Source: Thiobacillus denitrificans DSM 12475 | Lineage (GTDB): Bacteria; Pseudomonadota; Gammaproteobacteria; Burkholderiales; Thiobacillaceae | Assembly: GCF_000376425.1 (NCBI RefSeq) | Contig: NZ_AQWL01000008.1 | Location: forward strand, 62,001-126,000 | Direction: 5' to 3' | DNA length: 64,000 bases | Shown here: positions 33,879 to 43,402 of the stretch, piece by piece | Numbering within the stretch: the stretch's first letter is position 1 | Layout: every line of letters starts with the position of its first letter | Translations under genes and position numbers: made by a program | Notes under the pieces: generated by a model | What the model was told of the DNA's origin: nothing | Database searches by the model: none | What the model saw: the letters and a program-made list of their open reading frames with translations, nothing else

Positions 33879-36850
33879 GCGGCGAAGAACGTACATCGCA
33901 AGACGCCTGCGGCTGCTGTGAAGGCGTGAGCATGCAGGCGCCGGAAGTGCTCTACAACCGCCCGGGGCTCTCCGCCATCGCCTACCGCATCGGGACGCAC
34001 AGCAAGGTGCTGGCCAGCCTGCGGGCGCGGTTGTCCTCGCAGGATTACCCCGCGCTTGCGAAACTGCGCACTCGCGACAGCGATGATTTTTCCATCGCGC
34101 TGCTGGACGCCTATGCCTGCATGGCCGACGTGCTGAGTTTCTATCAGGAGCGCCTCGCCAATGAATCCTATCTGCGCACTGCCGGCGAGCGGCTGTCGTT
34201 GAGCGAATTGGCACGGCTGATCGGCTATCGCCTGCGGCCCGGTGTAGCTGCGGAGACCTATCTCGCCTTCACGTTGCAAGAGCCGACGCCACAACCCGCG
34301 AGCACCGAACCCAGGCAGGCTTCCGGGGTGCCCGACAGGGTGACGCTGGGCGTCGGCATCAAGGTGCAGAGCATGCCCGGCCCCGACGAAAAGCCGCAGA
34401 TCTTCGAGACTGTCGAGAGCATCGAGGCGCGGCCGGCATGGAACGTCCTGCTGCCGAAAATGCGCGAGATGAGACTGCCGGTGTTCGGCACCAGGGTTGT
34501 TTACCTGCAGGGCGTCGCGACGCAACTCAAGGCGGGCGACGCGCTGCTGTTCGTCGGCACGGAGCGTGAAAACAATACGGGCAACGAAAACTGGGATTTC
34601 CGCCGCGCGCAAGACGTGGCGCTCGACAGCACCGCCGATCGCACCGTGGTCACGCTGGATCGCGGCCTGGGTACCGCCTTGCCCTACGTCGCGCCATCGG
34701 CCAATCCCAAGGTGTACGCGCTGCGCCAGCGCGCCTCGCTGTTCGGCTACAACGCCCCCGACTGGCGGGTGATGTCCAACGACATCAAATGCGGCTATCT
34801 GGGCTTGCCGGCCGGCTCGGCCGTCACCGCCACCGAATGGCCCGGCTTCACCATCGCCGACATCTCCGATCCGCCGAGCAGCATTGCCACCGGCATGGGT
34901 CTCTTCGGCGAATATTTCGACAACATCAATCTCACGAGTCGCAAGCTTGTCCGCACCGACACCACGGTTGACTTCGACTGGGGCAGCGGCTCGCCCGATG
35001 CGCTGATCGGCGCCGACACGTTCTCGGTGCGCTGGACAGGCTGGGTGCATGCACCGTCGTCCGGCACATACAGCTTCCACACCACCTCCGATGACGGCGT
35101 GCGCTTGTGGGTCGACAATCACCTGATCATCAACAACTGGACAGATCACGGCGCTACCGAAAACAGCGGCAGCATCACGCTCAGCGCCGGCAAGAAATAC
35201 GACATCAAACTGGAGTATTACGAGAACGGCGGCGCGGGGACCATCAAGCTGTCGTGGACGCCGCCGGGGGTGGCCAGGCAGATCATCCCGCAAGAGCGAC
35301 TCTATCCGCGCAACGTCCATACGCTGCATCTGGACGCGCTCTATCCGCAGATCGTGCACGACGGCTGGCTGGTGCTGTCCATACCCGAGTATCAGGAGCT
35401 GTATCAGGTCGATACCGCGGGCGAGGATGCGCGCGCCAGCTTCACTCTTGCCGGCAAGACCACGCGGCTGACGGTGAAAGGCGAGAACCTGCGCGAGCTA
35501 TTCAACGAACGGCTACGCGAGACAGCGGTGTTCGCAACCAGTGAAAAACTGGCGCTGGCGGAAACGCCCATCACAACCGACGTGGCGGGAGACTTGCTGC
35601 GCGTGGACCGCAAAGTTGAAGAACTTGCGCCAGGCCGCACGCTGATACTCAGTGGAACCACCACCGCCGGCGAGGAGGCGAGCGAAGTGCTGACGCTACT
35701 GAAGACCGAGCCGGATGGCGACACCAGCAAGATTTTCTTCACCACCTCGCTGCAGCATCAGTACCAGCGCGGCAGCGTCAAGCTCTACGCCAACGTCGCG
35801 CTCGCCGTGCACGGCGAGACCGTGCACCAGATCCTCGGCAGTGGCGCGGCACAACTCTCCCATCAACGCTACACCCTCAAACACTCACCGCTGACCTACG
35901 TTGCCGCCGAGAGGGAGACCGGTGCCGAGGCCGCATTGGAGGTTCGTGTCAACGACATCCGCTGGAACGAGACACCCACGCTCTACCGCGCCGGCACCGA
36001 TGACCGCGCCTACGTACTGCGCGTGGACGAAGACGGTGCGGGAACCATCCAGTTCGGCGACGGCCGCCACGGCGCGCGCCTGCCCACCGGCCAGGATAAT
36101 GTTCGCGCCGTTTATCGCAAGGGCATCGGCACGGCGGGCAACCTGCAAGCCGGCCAGCTCTCGCAGCTGCTCACGCGCCCGCTGGGCCTGAAAGCGGCGA
36201 GCAACCCGCTGCCTGCAGAGGGCGGCGTGGATGCGGACAGCGCAGACCATGCGCGGCGCAATATACCGCTCGGCGTACGCACGCTCGGGCGCGTGGTCTC
36301 GGTGAAGGATTACGAAGACTATGCGCGCGCCTACGCCGGCATCGCCAGGGCCCAGGCCACCGTGCTAAACACCCGCGCGGGGCGCACCGTATTCATCAGC
36401 GTTGCCGGCGATGACGGCGGCCAACCACCGGGTTCGACGCTTACCAAGCTGCTCAACGCGCTCAAACAAAACGGCGACCCGCTGGCGCACTGTGAAACAG
36501 CGGCATACAACGAAGCGACCTTTCGCCTTGCGCTGCGCGTCAAACGCGACCCGGATCACGATGGCAAGAAGGTGCTGGCCGACGTCGAGGCTGCGCTGCG
36601 TGACGCCTTTTCCTTCAATGCGCGCGACTTTGGCCAGATTGTCTCGCGCTCCGAGATCATCGCCGTGGCTCAGCAGGTGGAGGGTGTGCTGGGTGTGGAC
36701 CTGGATCGCTTCTACCGCGGTACTGCCATCGCGCTGGAAGAACGCCTGACGCCTTCTGCAGCGGCGGTCGATGCACAGGGCAAGGGCATCGCCGCCGAGC
36801 TGTTGCTGCTCGCTACCGGGCCGTTTGATTATCTGAAAGAGATGACGTGA
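33875..36850 (+). CDS. eCIS baseplate assembly protein, gpJ/gp6-like (second) with inserted PA14 domain
   Basis: This 991-residue baseplate wedge protein corresponds by position to Pvc12/Afp12. The N-terminus is family-typical (YNRPGLSAIAYRIGTHSKVLASL, LRTRDSDDFSIALLDAYACMADVLSFYQERLANESYLRTA). The C-terminal J domain is also clear (IQFGDGRHGARLPTGQDNVRAVYRKGIGTAGNL, RTLGRVVSVKDYEDYARAYAGIARA). Between them, at about 341-478, is a complete PA14 domain (GLFGEYFDNINL, VRWTGWVHAPSSGTYSFHT, SDDGVRLWVDNHLIINNW, YDIKLEYYENGGAGTIKLSW). PA14 modules bind carbohydrates or mediate oligomer contacts, so this may place an adhesive patch on the baseplate. Confidence 0.92.
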   Translation: MSGEERTSQDACGCCEGVSMQAPEVLYNRPGLSAIAYRIGTHSKVLASLRARLSSQDYPALAKLRTRDSDDFSIALLDAYACMADVLSFYQERLANESYLRTAGERLSLSELARLIGYRLRPGVAAETYLAFTLQEPTPQPASTEPRQASGVPDRVTLGVGIKVQSMPGPDEKPQIFETVESIEARPAWNVLLPKMREMRLPVFGTRVVYLQGVATQLKAGDALLFVGTERENNTGNENWDFRRAQDVALDSTADRTVVTLDRGLGTALPYVAPSANPKVYALRQRASLFGYNAPDWRVMSNDIKCGYLGLPAGSAVTATEWPGFTIADISDPPSSIATGMGLFGEYFDNINLTSRKLVRTDTTVDFDWGSGSPDALIGADTFSVRWTGWVHAPSSGTYSFHTTSDDGVRLWVDNHLIINNWTDHGATENSGSITLSAGKKYDIKLEYYENGGAGTIKLSWTPPGVARQIIPQERLYPRNVHTLHLDALYPQIVHDGWLVLSIPEYQELYQVDTAGEDARASFTLAGKTTRLTVKGENLRELFNERLRETAVFATSEKLALAETPITTDVAGDLLRVDRKVEELAPGRTLILSGTTTAGEEASEVLTLLKTEPDGDTSKIFFTTSLQHQYQRGSVKLYANVALAVHGETVHQILGSGAAQLSHQRYTLKHSPLTYVAAERETGAEAALEVRVNDIRWNETPTLYRAGTDDRAYVLRVDEDGAGTIQFGDGRHGARLPTGQDNVRAVYRKGIGTAGNLQAGQLSQLLTRPLGLKAASNPLPAEGGVDADSADHARRNIPLGVRTLGRVVSVKDYEDYARAYAGIARAQATVLNTRAGRTVFISVAGDDGGQPPGSTLTKLLNALKQNGDPLAHCETAAYNEATFRLALRVKRDPDHDGKKVLADVEAALRDAFSFNARDFGQIVSRSEIIAVAQQVEGVLGVDLDRFYRGTAIALEERLTPSAAAVDAQGKGIAAELLLLATGPFDYLKEMT

Positions 36851-38901
36851 ACACTGCCGCCGATCGCCTCTACGAACTGCTGCCCGCCATCCACCGCATC
36901 CGCGATGCGGAACAGGGCTATCCGCTGCGCGAGCTGCTCGCCTTGATCGCCGAGCAGGTGGCAGCCATCGAGGAAAACCTCGAACAACTCTACGACGACC
37001 AATTCATCGAGACCTGCGCGCCGTGGGTGGCGCCCTACATCGGCGACCTCATCGGTTATCGCACCTTGCATGGCGTCGTGCCCAATGTGGCTTCACCGCG
37101 CGCCGACGTGGCCAATACCATCCGCTACCGCCGCCGCAAGGGCACGGCTTCCATGCTCGAGCAACTGGCGCGCGATGTCACCGGCTGGCCGGCGCGGGCG
37201 GTGGAGTTCTTTCAACTGCTCGGCTGGGCGCAGAACATGAATCATCTGCGCATGGGGGCGCACTATGCGCCAGATCTGCGCAACCAGGAAAGACTACACT
37301 GGCGCGACACCGCCTTCGATGCGATCGCGCACACCGTGGATGTGCGGCGCATCAGCACCGGCGCCGCGCGCCACAATATTCCCAACATCGGTTTATATCT
37401 GTGGCGGGTGCGCGCGTTTCCGCTGACCCGCTCGCCAGCCGTGGCCGATCCAGCCATCGGCGGCGGCCTGTGCTTCCGCTTCAATCCGCTGGGTGTCGAC
37501 ATGGCGCTTTACAACACGCCGGAGACGGAAGAAGAGATCACTCATCTCGCCGAACCGCGCAACGTGCCGATGCCGCTCGCGCGCCGCTTGCTCAAGGCCC
37601 GTCTCGACGACTACTACGGCAGCGGCAAGAGTCTGTGTCTGGAGCTGGATGGCAATCCGCCGCAATTGATTGCGCGCAATCACATCCGCATCTGCGATCT
37701 CAGCGACATCAAGGACGGCGGCGGCAATGTCATCGCCTGGGCGCACAAGCCTGCTGCCGGCTCCGGGCTGGTGGCCATTGATCCGGTGCTGGGCCGCATT
37801 GCGTTCGCCGACGCGCCTGCCGCCGCTCCGCTGGTGAGCTTTCATTACGGCTACACCATCGCCATCGGCGGCGGCGAATACGAACGTGGTGATCCGGCCG
37901 TAGCGGTCACGCCGGTGCACACCGTGCAGGGTGGTGCAGCGCTGCAGCTGGCGCTCGACGCGGTGCAGAACGGCGGCACGGTGGAAGTGACCGACTGTCG
38001 CCGTTATGTGGAGACGCCCAGCATCACGGTGAATGCCGGCAAGACGGTCGTGCTGCGCGCGGTCAATGGCGCACGCCCGCTGCTGGCAGCGAGCGGCGAC
38101 ATCGCACTCAATCTCGGCGCCGGGGCCACGTTGATCCTCGACGGCTGGGTGATCAGCGGCGGCACGCTGATGATGGCCGCCTTCGCGGACACTCAACCGC
38201 GTCATCTCGTGCTGCGCGATTGCACCCTGATCCCCGGCCCGCGCAGCAAGGGCGACGGATCGCCGCCGCAAGACCACGATCCCGGCCTGGTGGTAAGCCA
38301 TGCTTTCGCCAGGGTGGAACTGGAACGCTGCATCACCGCGCCGCTGCATATCGCCGCCGATGCCGAAGTCTCGCTAATCGAGTGCATCGTGGATGCAACC
38401 GCGCAGAATCTCATCGCCCTGCGCGGCCCCGGCACCGACGCACTCGCACCTGGCGGCGCACTCACGCTGGAAAGCTGCACCGTCATCGGCAAGGTCCACA
38501 CTCAGCAATTGACGCTGGCCAGCGATTGCCTGTTTGTCGCCGCACTCGACGCGGGCGCTGACACATGGAAGGCGCCGCTGTGGACCGAGCGCCGTCAGCA
38601 GGGCTGCGTGCGGTTTTCCTGGGTGCCGCCCGGCTCGCGCACGCCGCGCCGCTATCACTGCCAACCGGAAGAAGGCGATCAGGAAACGCGGCCGCACTTC
38701 ACCTCGCTGCGTTACGGCGACCCCGCTTATTGCCAGTTGCGGCAGAGCACTCCGGACAAGATCCGCCGCGGTGCCCACGACGAAAGCGAGATGGGCGTGC
38801 TGCACGGCCTGTATCAGCCGCAGCGCGAGACGAATCTGCGCGTGCGGCTGGAAGAATATCTGCGCTTTGGCCTGGAAGCGGGATTGATTTACGGAAGCTA
38901 G
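36847..38901 (+). CDS. eCIS tail protein I-like wedge with C-terminal beta-helix
   Basis: This is a 684-residue protein. Residues 1-200 resemble P2 tail protein I (DRLYELLPAIHRIRDAEQGYPLRELLALI, NLEQLYDDQFIETCAPWVAPYIGDLIGYR, NTIRYRRRKGTASMLEQLARDVTGW), the part that links wedge to fibre. From about residue 358 to 560 a right-handed parallel beta-helix is suggested by short repeated strands (LQLALDAVQNGGTVEVTDCRRYVE, ALNLGAGATLILDGWVISGGTL, LVLRDCTLIPG, VELERCITAPLHIAADAEVSLIECIVDAT). A C-terminal region (HFTSLRYGDPAYCQL) follows. It overlaps the PA14-bearing gene by four bases. Confidence 0.85.
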   Translation: MNTAADRLYELLPAIHRIRDAEQGYPLRELLALIAEQVAAIEENLEQLYDDQFIETCAPWVAPYIGDLIGYRTLHGVVPNVASPRADVANTIRYRRRKGTASMLEQLARDVTGWPARAVEFFQLLGWAQNMNHLRMGAHYAPDLRNQERLHWRDTAFDAIAHTVDVRRISTGAARHNIPNIGLYLWRVRAFPLTRSPAVADPAIGGGLCFRFNPLGVDMALYNTPETEEEITHLAEPRNVPMPLARRLLKARLDDYYGSGKSLCLELDGNPPQLIARNHIRICDLSDIKDGGGNVIAWAHKPAAGSGLVAIDPVLGRIAFADAPAAAPLVSFHYGYTIAIGGGEYERGDPAVAVTPVHTVQGGAALQLALDAVQNGGTVEVTDCRRYVETPSITVNAGKTVVLRAVNGARPLLAASGDIALNLGAGATLILDGWVISGGTLMMAAFADTQPRHLVLRDCTLIPGPRSKGDGSPPQDHDPGLVVSHAFARVELERCITAPLHIAADAEVSLIECIVDATAQNLIALRGPGTDALAPGGALTLESCTVIGKVHTQQLTLASDCLFVAALDAGADTWKAPLWTERRQQGCVRFSWVPPGSRTPRRYHCQPEEGDQETRPHFTSLRYGDPAYCQLRQSTPDKIRRGAHDESEMGVLHGLYQPQRETNLRVRLEEYLRFGLEAGLIYGS

Positions 38902-38936
38902 AGGGCGGCGCTGCCGCCACGATAAGGGGAATAGTC

Positions 38937-41900
38937 ATGAGTGGAGATTACAGCCGGGTTCGATTCGATCCCCGCATCGACCTGTCCGGCGTCCTGATGC
39001 AGCAAGGACGCGTGCAACTGGATTCGGATTGGAACGAGTGGGTGGCAGTGCTGGACAGGCGCCTGCGCGCCGAGAGCGTGGATACCTTCGGGGTGCATCC
39101 GACACCGGGCATCGCCGGCGTGGCGGTTGTCTCGCCGCAGACCCCGGACGCGTTCAAGATACTGGCCGCCGGAGGCGATATCACCATCGGCCGCGGCCGC
39201 ATGTATGTGGACGGGCTGCTGGCGGAGAATCACGGCGGCGGCACCCCTGAGTTTGATGCGGTGCTCGCCGAGCTACGCGGACAAACGGCGCTGGCGTACA
39301 ACCAGCAGCCGTATTTTCCTGCACCGCCAGCCTTGCCTGGCGGCGGACCGCACCTCGCCTATCTCGAAGTGTGGCAGCGCGAGCTCACCCATCTCCAGCA
39401 ACCCGATCTGGTGGAACGTGCCGTGGGTGTGGATACCACCACACGCCTGCAGACCGTGTGGCAGGTGCGCCTGCTGGCCAATGTCGACAGCGCCGACTGC
39501 GCCACCCCTGATAGCGCAGTGGCCGGCTGGCAAACGCTCATTGCGCCATCGGCCGGGCGCATTTCCATCAAGGCGGAGGGCGTGCCGCCCGATCTCGATC
39601 CCTGCGAATTGCCGCCCAGCGGCGGCTATCGCGGGCTGGAGAATCAGCTCTATCGCATCGAGATACATGACGGCGGCGCCATGGGCGCGGCGACGTTCAA
39701 GTGGTCACGCGATAACGCCAGCGTGGCGAGCAATGTGACGGAAATCGTCTCCCATACCGCGACCGCCACCGAGCTCAAGCTGGCCAGCCTGGGCCGCGAC
39801 GCGGTGCTGCGTTTCAACACCGGCGACTGGGTGGAGATCCTAGACGACCGGCGCGAGCTTTCAGGCGAGAACGGCGACCCGGCGCTGCGCCGCGGGGTGA
39901 TGCGCAAGATCACCGTCGATGACGCCAAGCAGACCATCAGCTTTTCACCCGCATTGCCGGCGAATCTGATTCCCGTCGGCGGCACCGACACGCTGGACGC
40001 GCGCCACACCCGCGTACGCCGCTGGGATCAAAAGGGTACGGTGCGCGACGCCAACGACAATGTCATCGTCAATCTCGACGCGGCGGCCAGTAGCGGCCTG
40101 ATCCCGGTGCCGGCGGCGGGTGTCTGGGTGGTGCTGGAAAGCGGCATACAAGTGCAGTTCGAACTCGATCCTTCCGGCGGAGGATTCCACTGCGGGGACT
40201 ATTGGGTGTCCGCGGCGCGCACCGCCAACACTTCGGTGGAAACCTACACGCAAGCACCGCCGCGCGGCATCCATCGACATTATGCGCGGCTGGCCATCGT
40301 CACCTTCCCCGACGACGAGACCGACTGCCGGGTGGAATGGCCGCCCGAATGCGGCGGATGCTGCACCGTCAATGTCGCGCCCGGCGAAAACATCCAGACT
40401 GCGATCGACTCGCTGCCGGACCAAGGCGGTTGCGTGTGCCTGAAAACGGGGGTGCACAACATCAGCGCGGCCATTCAGGTGCGCTCGTCACGCATCATCC
40501 TGCGCGGCGAGAGCCCCGGCGCCATCGTGCGCTCGGCGGGGCTCGACAGAAGCTTGCAGATCGGCGACGCCACCACGCCGGTGAGCGACATCACCGTCGA
40601 AGGCATACGCTTCGAGGCGACGGCCGCCGCTGCCAATAATATCGGCGCGCTGTTGTACCTCGAAAACTGCATGCGGGTGCGGGTGGAGCACTGCGTGCTT
40701 GCCGTCACGGTCACGCCGCCGCAAGTGCCACCCTCCTACGTCGGCATCAATTTGAGCGGCGCAAGGGATGTCGATTTGACCGCCAATCGCCTGGACAACT
40801 TCCTCATCGGCATCCTGAGTAGCGATTATCAGGACGGTCTACGCATCAACGACAACGCCATCGCAGGCATCACCGGCGTGTTCCTCGGCCAGGACGGCAG
40901 TTCCCTCGGTCAATACGGCATACGCATCGACACCGATCACACCCAGGCCTGCCGCATCGAGAACAACCGCATCCGCCATTTCTGGGTTGGCATCTTGCTG
41001 CGCCATCAGGCCGCGGGTTCGCTCATTGCTGACAACCGCATCAGCCGCAGCGCCGGCATCACGCAGGACACGTTTCCCTCTGATGCCGCGCAACTGCGCC
41101 AATATCTAAATACCCGCCTCTACGCCATCGATATTGACGCCGCGCTATGCGAGGTGCGCGGCAACCAGATCGACCTGCTCTCCGCTGCATGGGGTGGCAT
41201 CCGGGTCAGCGGCGCTCATGCAAGCATCGCAGCCAACATCCTGGGAGCGATCGCCCAGAAGGGCCAGTTGACGGTGCCCGCCGGCATCTATTGCGGCGCC
41301 GATGCAAAAAATGGCCTTGGGGCCGATCATGCCGTAGTGCGCGACAATCAATTGCTGGGCCCGCAATCAGGCGTCGTCGTCTCGCGCATCGCCGGGCCGG
41401 TCGTCAATGGCAATCACCTCGACGGTGCAGGCGGCGGATGGTACGGCGTGCGGGTGGATGATTGCACCGGCGGCCGTATCGAGCACAACGACATGCGCGC
41501 ATTATTCTTCGCCGTGCATCTCAGCGAAGGCGAGCGCAACCGCGTCGCGAACAATCGCATCGACCAGGCAGGCACCGGCATCACCTGCACGCAGGAAACC
41601 GACCTGGAGGTCAGCGGCAACACCCTGCAATCCTGCCTGCTTCTGGGGATGGCACTGTTCGTGCGCGGCACCGTTGCCCTGCTCGAAAACCGGGTGCTCA
41701 ACTGCGGTTACGCTTCGGCTTTATCGGTGGGCATCGGCGTGTACGCCGAAGAGGTGTGGACGCCTTCCGGCTCCCATCTGCGCATCGAAGACTGCGAGGT
41801 GCTCGACACTGGAATCTCCGCCGACGGCAACCAGGTCACCGCCGTCAGTGCCCTCGGCATCGGCGGCTGGATGCCGGCCTGCCAGATCAGCGGCAACCGC

Positions 41901-42374
41901 GTCGGTTATACCCAGCCCGCCAGGTTCGATCCCCTGCAAGAACACCGCGCATTACTGCTGATCGGGCCGCTTGCCCTGCATTACAACCTCGCCGCTGGCG
42001 AGATTGCCTTGATGTTCGGAAGCGCGCAGGTGAACGATAACCACTTCCGTGGCCCGGGCCGTACCCACTTGGTGGAATTCATGCGCATCCAGTTCACCGA
42101 CGATATCGACCTGCGCTTCGAGAAGGTGGCCTTCAACAATAATATCTGCGACCACCTCGGCGCCGAGGCAAGCGACGTGGGCGCTACCGTGCGCCTGTGG
42201 GGCGGACACTTGATCGCCATGGGAAATCACGTCAAGGCCGCGGCCAACGTCAACGCCATGTCGCTGTCCAACCGCAACAAGATCGTGCTGATGGGCAACA
42301 TCACCACCGGGGATTACATCCACACCGGCACCGCTATCCCGTTACCGATCAACAATTTCAACGTCAAAATTTAA
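38937..42374 (+). CDS. eCIS giant DUF6519/parallel beta-helix protein, candidate fibre
   Basis: This is a 1145-residue protein. Residues 1-470 begin with the DUF6519 signature (MSGDYSRVRFDPRIDLSGVL, MQQGRVQLDSDWNEW) and contain YLEVWQRELTHLQQPDLVERAVGVDT, a domain found in injection-system clusters. From about 477 to 1130 a long right-handed beta-helix of the NosD/pectate-lyase type is seen (ENIQTAIDSLPDQGGCVCL, then many 'N.I.....GI' coils such as NRIRHFWVGILLRH and NRIDQAGTGITC). Such helices in phage tailspikes bind or cut surface polysaccharide, so it is the best target-recognition candidate. The start at 38937 follows GATAAGGGGA. Confidence 0.85.
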   Translation: MSGDYSRVRFDPRIDLSGVLMQQGRVQLDSDWNEWVAVLDRRLRAESVDTFGVHPTPGIAGVAVVSPQTPDAFKILAAGGDITIGRGRMYVDGLLAENHGGGTPEFDAVLAELRGQTALAYNQQPYFPAPPALPGGGPHLAYLEVWQRELTHLQQPDLVERAVGVDTTTRLQTVWQVRLLANVDSADCATPDSAVAGWQTLIAPSAGRISIKAEGVPPDLDPCELPPSGGYRGLENQLYRIEIHDGGAMGAATFKWSRDNASVASNVTEIVSHTATATELKLASLGRDAVLRFNTGDWVEILDDRRELSGENGDPALRRGVMRKITVDDAKQTISFSPALPANLIPVGGTDTLDARHTRVRRWDQKGTVRDANDNVIVNLDAAASSGLIPVPAAGVWVVLESGIQVQFELDPSGGGFHCGDYWVSAARTANTSVETYTQAPPRGIHRHYARLAIVTFPDDETDCRVEWPPECGGCCTVNVAPGENIQTAIDSLPDQGGCVCLKTGVHNISAAIQVRSSRIILRGESPGAIVRSAGLDRSLQIGDATTPVSDITVEGIRFEATAAAANNIGALLYLENCMRVRVEHCVLAVTVTPPQVPPSYVGINLSGARDVDLTANRLDNFLIGILSSDYQDGLRINDNAIAGITGVFLGQDGSSLGQYGIRIDTDHTQACRIENNRIRHFWVGILLRHQAAGSLIADNRISRSAGITQDTFPSDAAQLRQYLNTRLYAIDIDAALCEVRGNQIDLLSAAWGGIRVSGAHASIAANILGAIAQKGQLTVPAGIYCGADAKNGLGADHAVVRDNQLLGPQSGVVVSRIAGPVVNGNHLDGAGGGWYGVRVDDCTGGRIEHNDMRALFFAVHLSEGERNRVANNRIDQAGTGITCTQETDLEVSGNTLQSCLLLGMALFVRGTVALLENRVLNCGYASALSVGIGVYAEEVWTPSGSHLRIEDCEVLDTGISADGNQVTAVSALGIGGWMPACQISGNRVGYTQPARFDPLQEHRALLLIGPLALHYNLAAGEIALMFGSAQVNDNHFRGPGRTHLVEFMRIQFTDDIDLRFEKVAFNNNICDHLGAEASDVGATVRLWGGHLIAMGNHVKAAANVNAMSLSNRNKIVLMGNITTGDYIHTGTAIPLPINNFNVKI

Positions 42375-42386
42375 GGAGCGTACGGC

Positions 42387-42737
42387 ATGGACATCAAGAC
42401 ACTGGAACAGGCGCTCAAACTGCAAAATGACCTCACCGCCCGACTCGCACAAAGCCTGGAATCGCAGCGCACGGGCAAGATGCCGGCCATTGAAGTGCTT
42501 CTCAAGGAAAAGGAGCAAATACTTGCGAGTGCCCAAGCCGAAGTCGAAGCCGCCATCAAGGAGCGTGATGCGGCCGTAAGCCGCTGGGACGAGCGAGTCA
42601 CGCAACGCAAGGCGAGCGTCGCCAAACTGCAAGAAGAAATGAATGCTCTCAAAAAACAACTTGCAGAACGAAAAGACACGCCCAAAGACAGGAAAATTGG
42701 AAATATAAAAAAAGAACCGCGCAGAAAAACCCGGTAA
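42387..42737 (+). CDS. Coiled-coil protein at the end of the eCIS operon
   Basis: This 116-residue, almost entirely helical charged protein has heptad-like repeats (IEVLLKEKEQILASAQAEVEAAIKERDAAVSRWDERV, ASVAKLQEEMNALKKQL) and a Lys/Arg-rich tail. AAGGAG precedes the start, 12 bases after the fibre-candidate gene. No family is recognised. It might trimerise the fibre or act as an assembly helper. The last codons lie at the junction with the truncated MFS gene on the other strand, so its C-terminus could have been altered by the event that placed the island here. Confidence 0.7.
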   Translation: MDIKTLEQALKLQNDLTARLAQSLESQRTGKMPAIEVLLKEKEQILASAQAEVEAAIKERDAAVSRWDERVTQRKASVAKLQEEMNALKKQLAERKDTPKDRKIGNIKKEPRRKTR

Positions 42738-43296
42738 GCAGCAGGCGCCAGCCAGAAAAACCGGTCAGGATGACGCCCGCGCTGATGAGCATCGCAGCGC
42801 GCCATCCCACGCCGACAACCGCTTCCGACAGCGGCACTCCGGCGAGCACACCGCCGAGATTGCCGAACAGGAGGGAGATGCCTGCTACGGTGGCGAAGCG
42901 GTTGGCCGGGAACCAGTGGCCGGCGAGTTTCATGCAGGCGACGAACGCGACGGTGATGGAGGCGCCGATCAACCCCCGGCCAAGACGGGCCATCCACAAG
43001 TCATCGGCCTGTGCAAACAGCATGATTCCGATGGCGAAGACGATGACCGCAGCGATGGCCGCCCGGCGCGGGCCCACGGCATCGACAAGCAGCCCGCTGG
43101 GAATCTGCATGGCGGCGTAGGCGTAGAAGTAGATGGCGGAGAGGTTGCCGAGCATCGTCGCGGCAATGCTGAAGTCGCGCATCAGTTCGTCGACCATCAC
43201 TGCCAGGGCGACACGCTGGAAAAAGCCGACGAAATAGAGGCTGGCGAGCAGCCTCCAGGTCAGCCGGGCCAGCGACACGGACGGCAGGCGGGACAT
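42738..43296 (-). pseudogene. MFS transporter, 3'-truncated at the island edge
   Basis: This is the first about 185 residues of a major facilitator transporter: LTWRLLASLYFVGFFQRVALAVM, FSIAATMLGNLSAIYFYAYAAMQIPSGLLVDAVGPRRAAIAAV (the MFS motif A loop), WFPANRFATVAGISLLFGNLGGVLAG and WRAAMLISAGVIL. That is about six membrane segments, half of a normal 400-residue carrier. The frame then runs into sequence antisense to the last injection-system gene and ends without any MFS features. The missing half is not elsewhere in the window. It is most simply explained by deletion when the island was acquired or rearranged. Confidence 0.8.
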
Positions 43297-43402
43297 GCTG
43301 CCGGATGGATGCGGACTAGCCTATTCCGGCCTCACGAAACATTGAATTGAGCCATGCACGATCATTTCGGGGGGATTCGGGTGCCCGGAGCCGCGGTCAG
43401 CC

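Noticed and set aside
33551-35359. 602-codon open frame antisense to the PA14-bearing baseplate gene
   Set aside because: No domain or signal is visible, and the sense strand carries well-defined gpJ and PA14 motifs.
17540-42737. The tail-gene cluster as a prophage or type VI secretion system
   Set aside because: There are no capsid, portal, terminase, integrase or lysis genes, and no TssJ/TssL/TssM membrane complex; the DUF4255, DUF4157 and AAA+ set is specific for extracellular injection systems.
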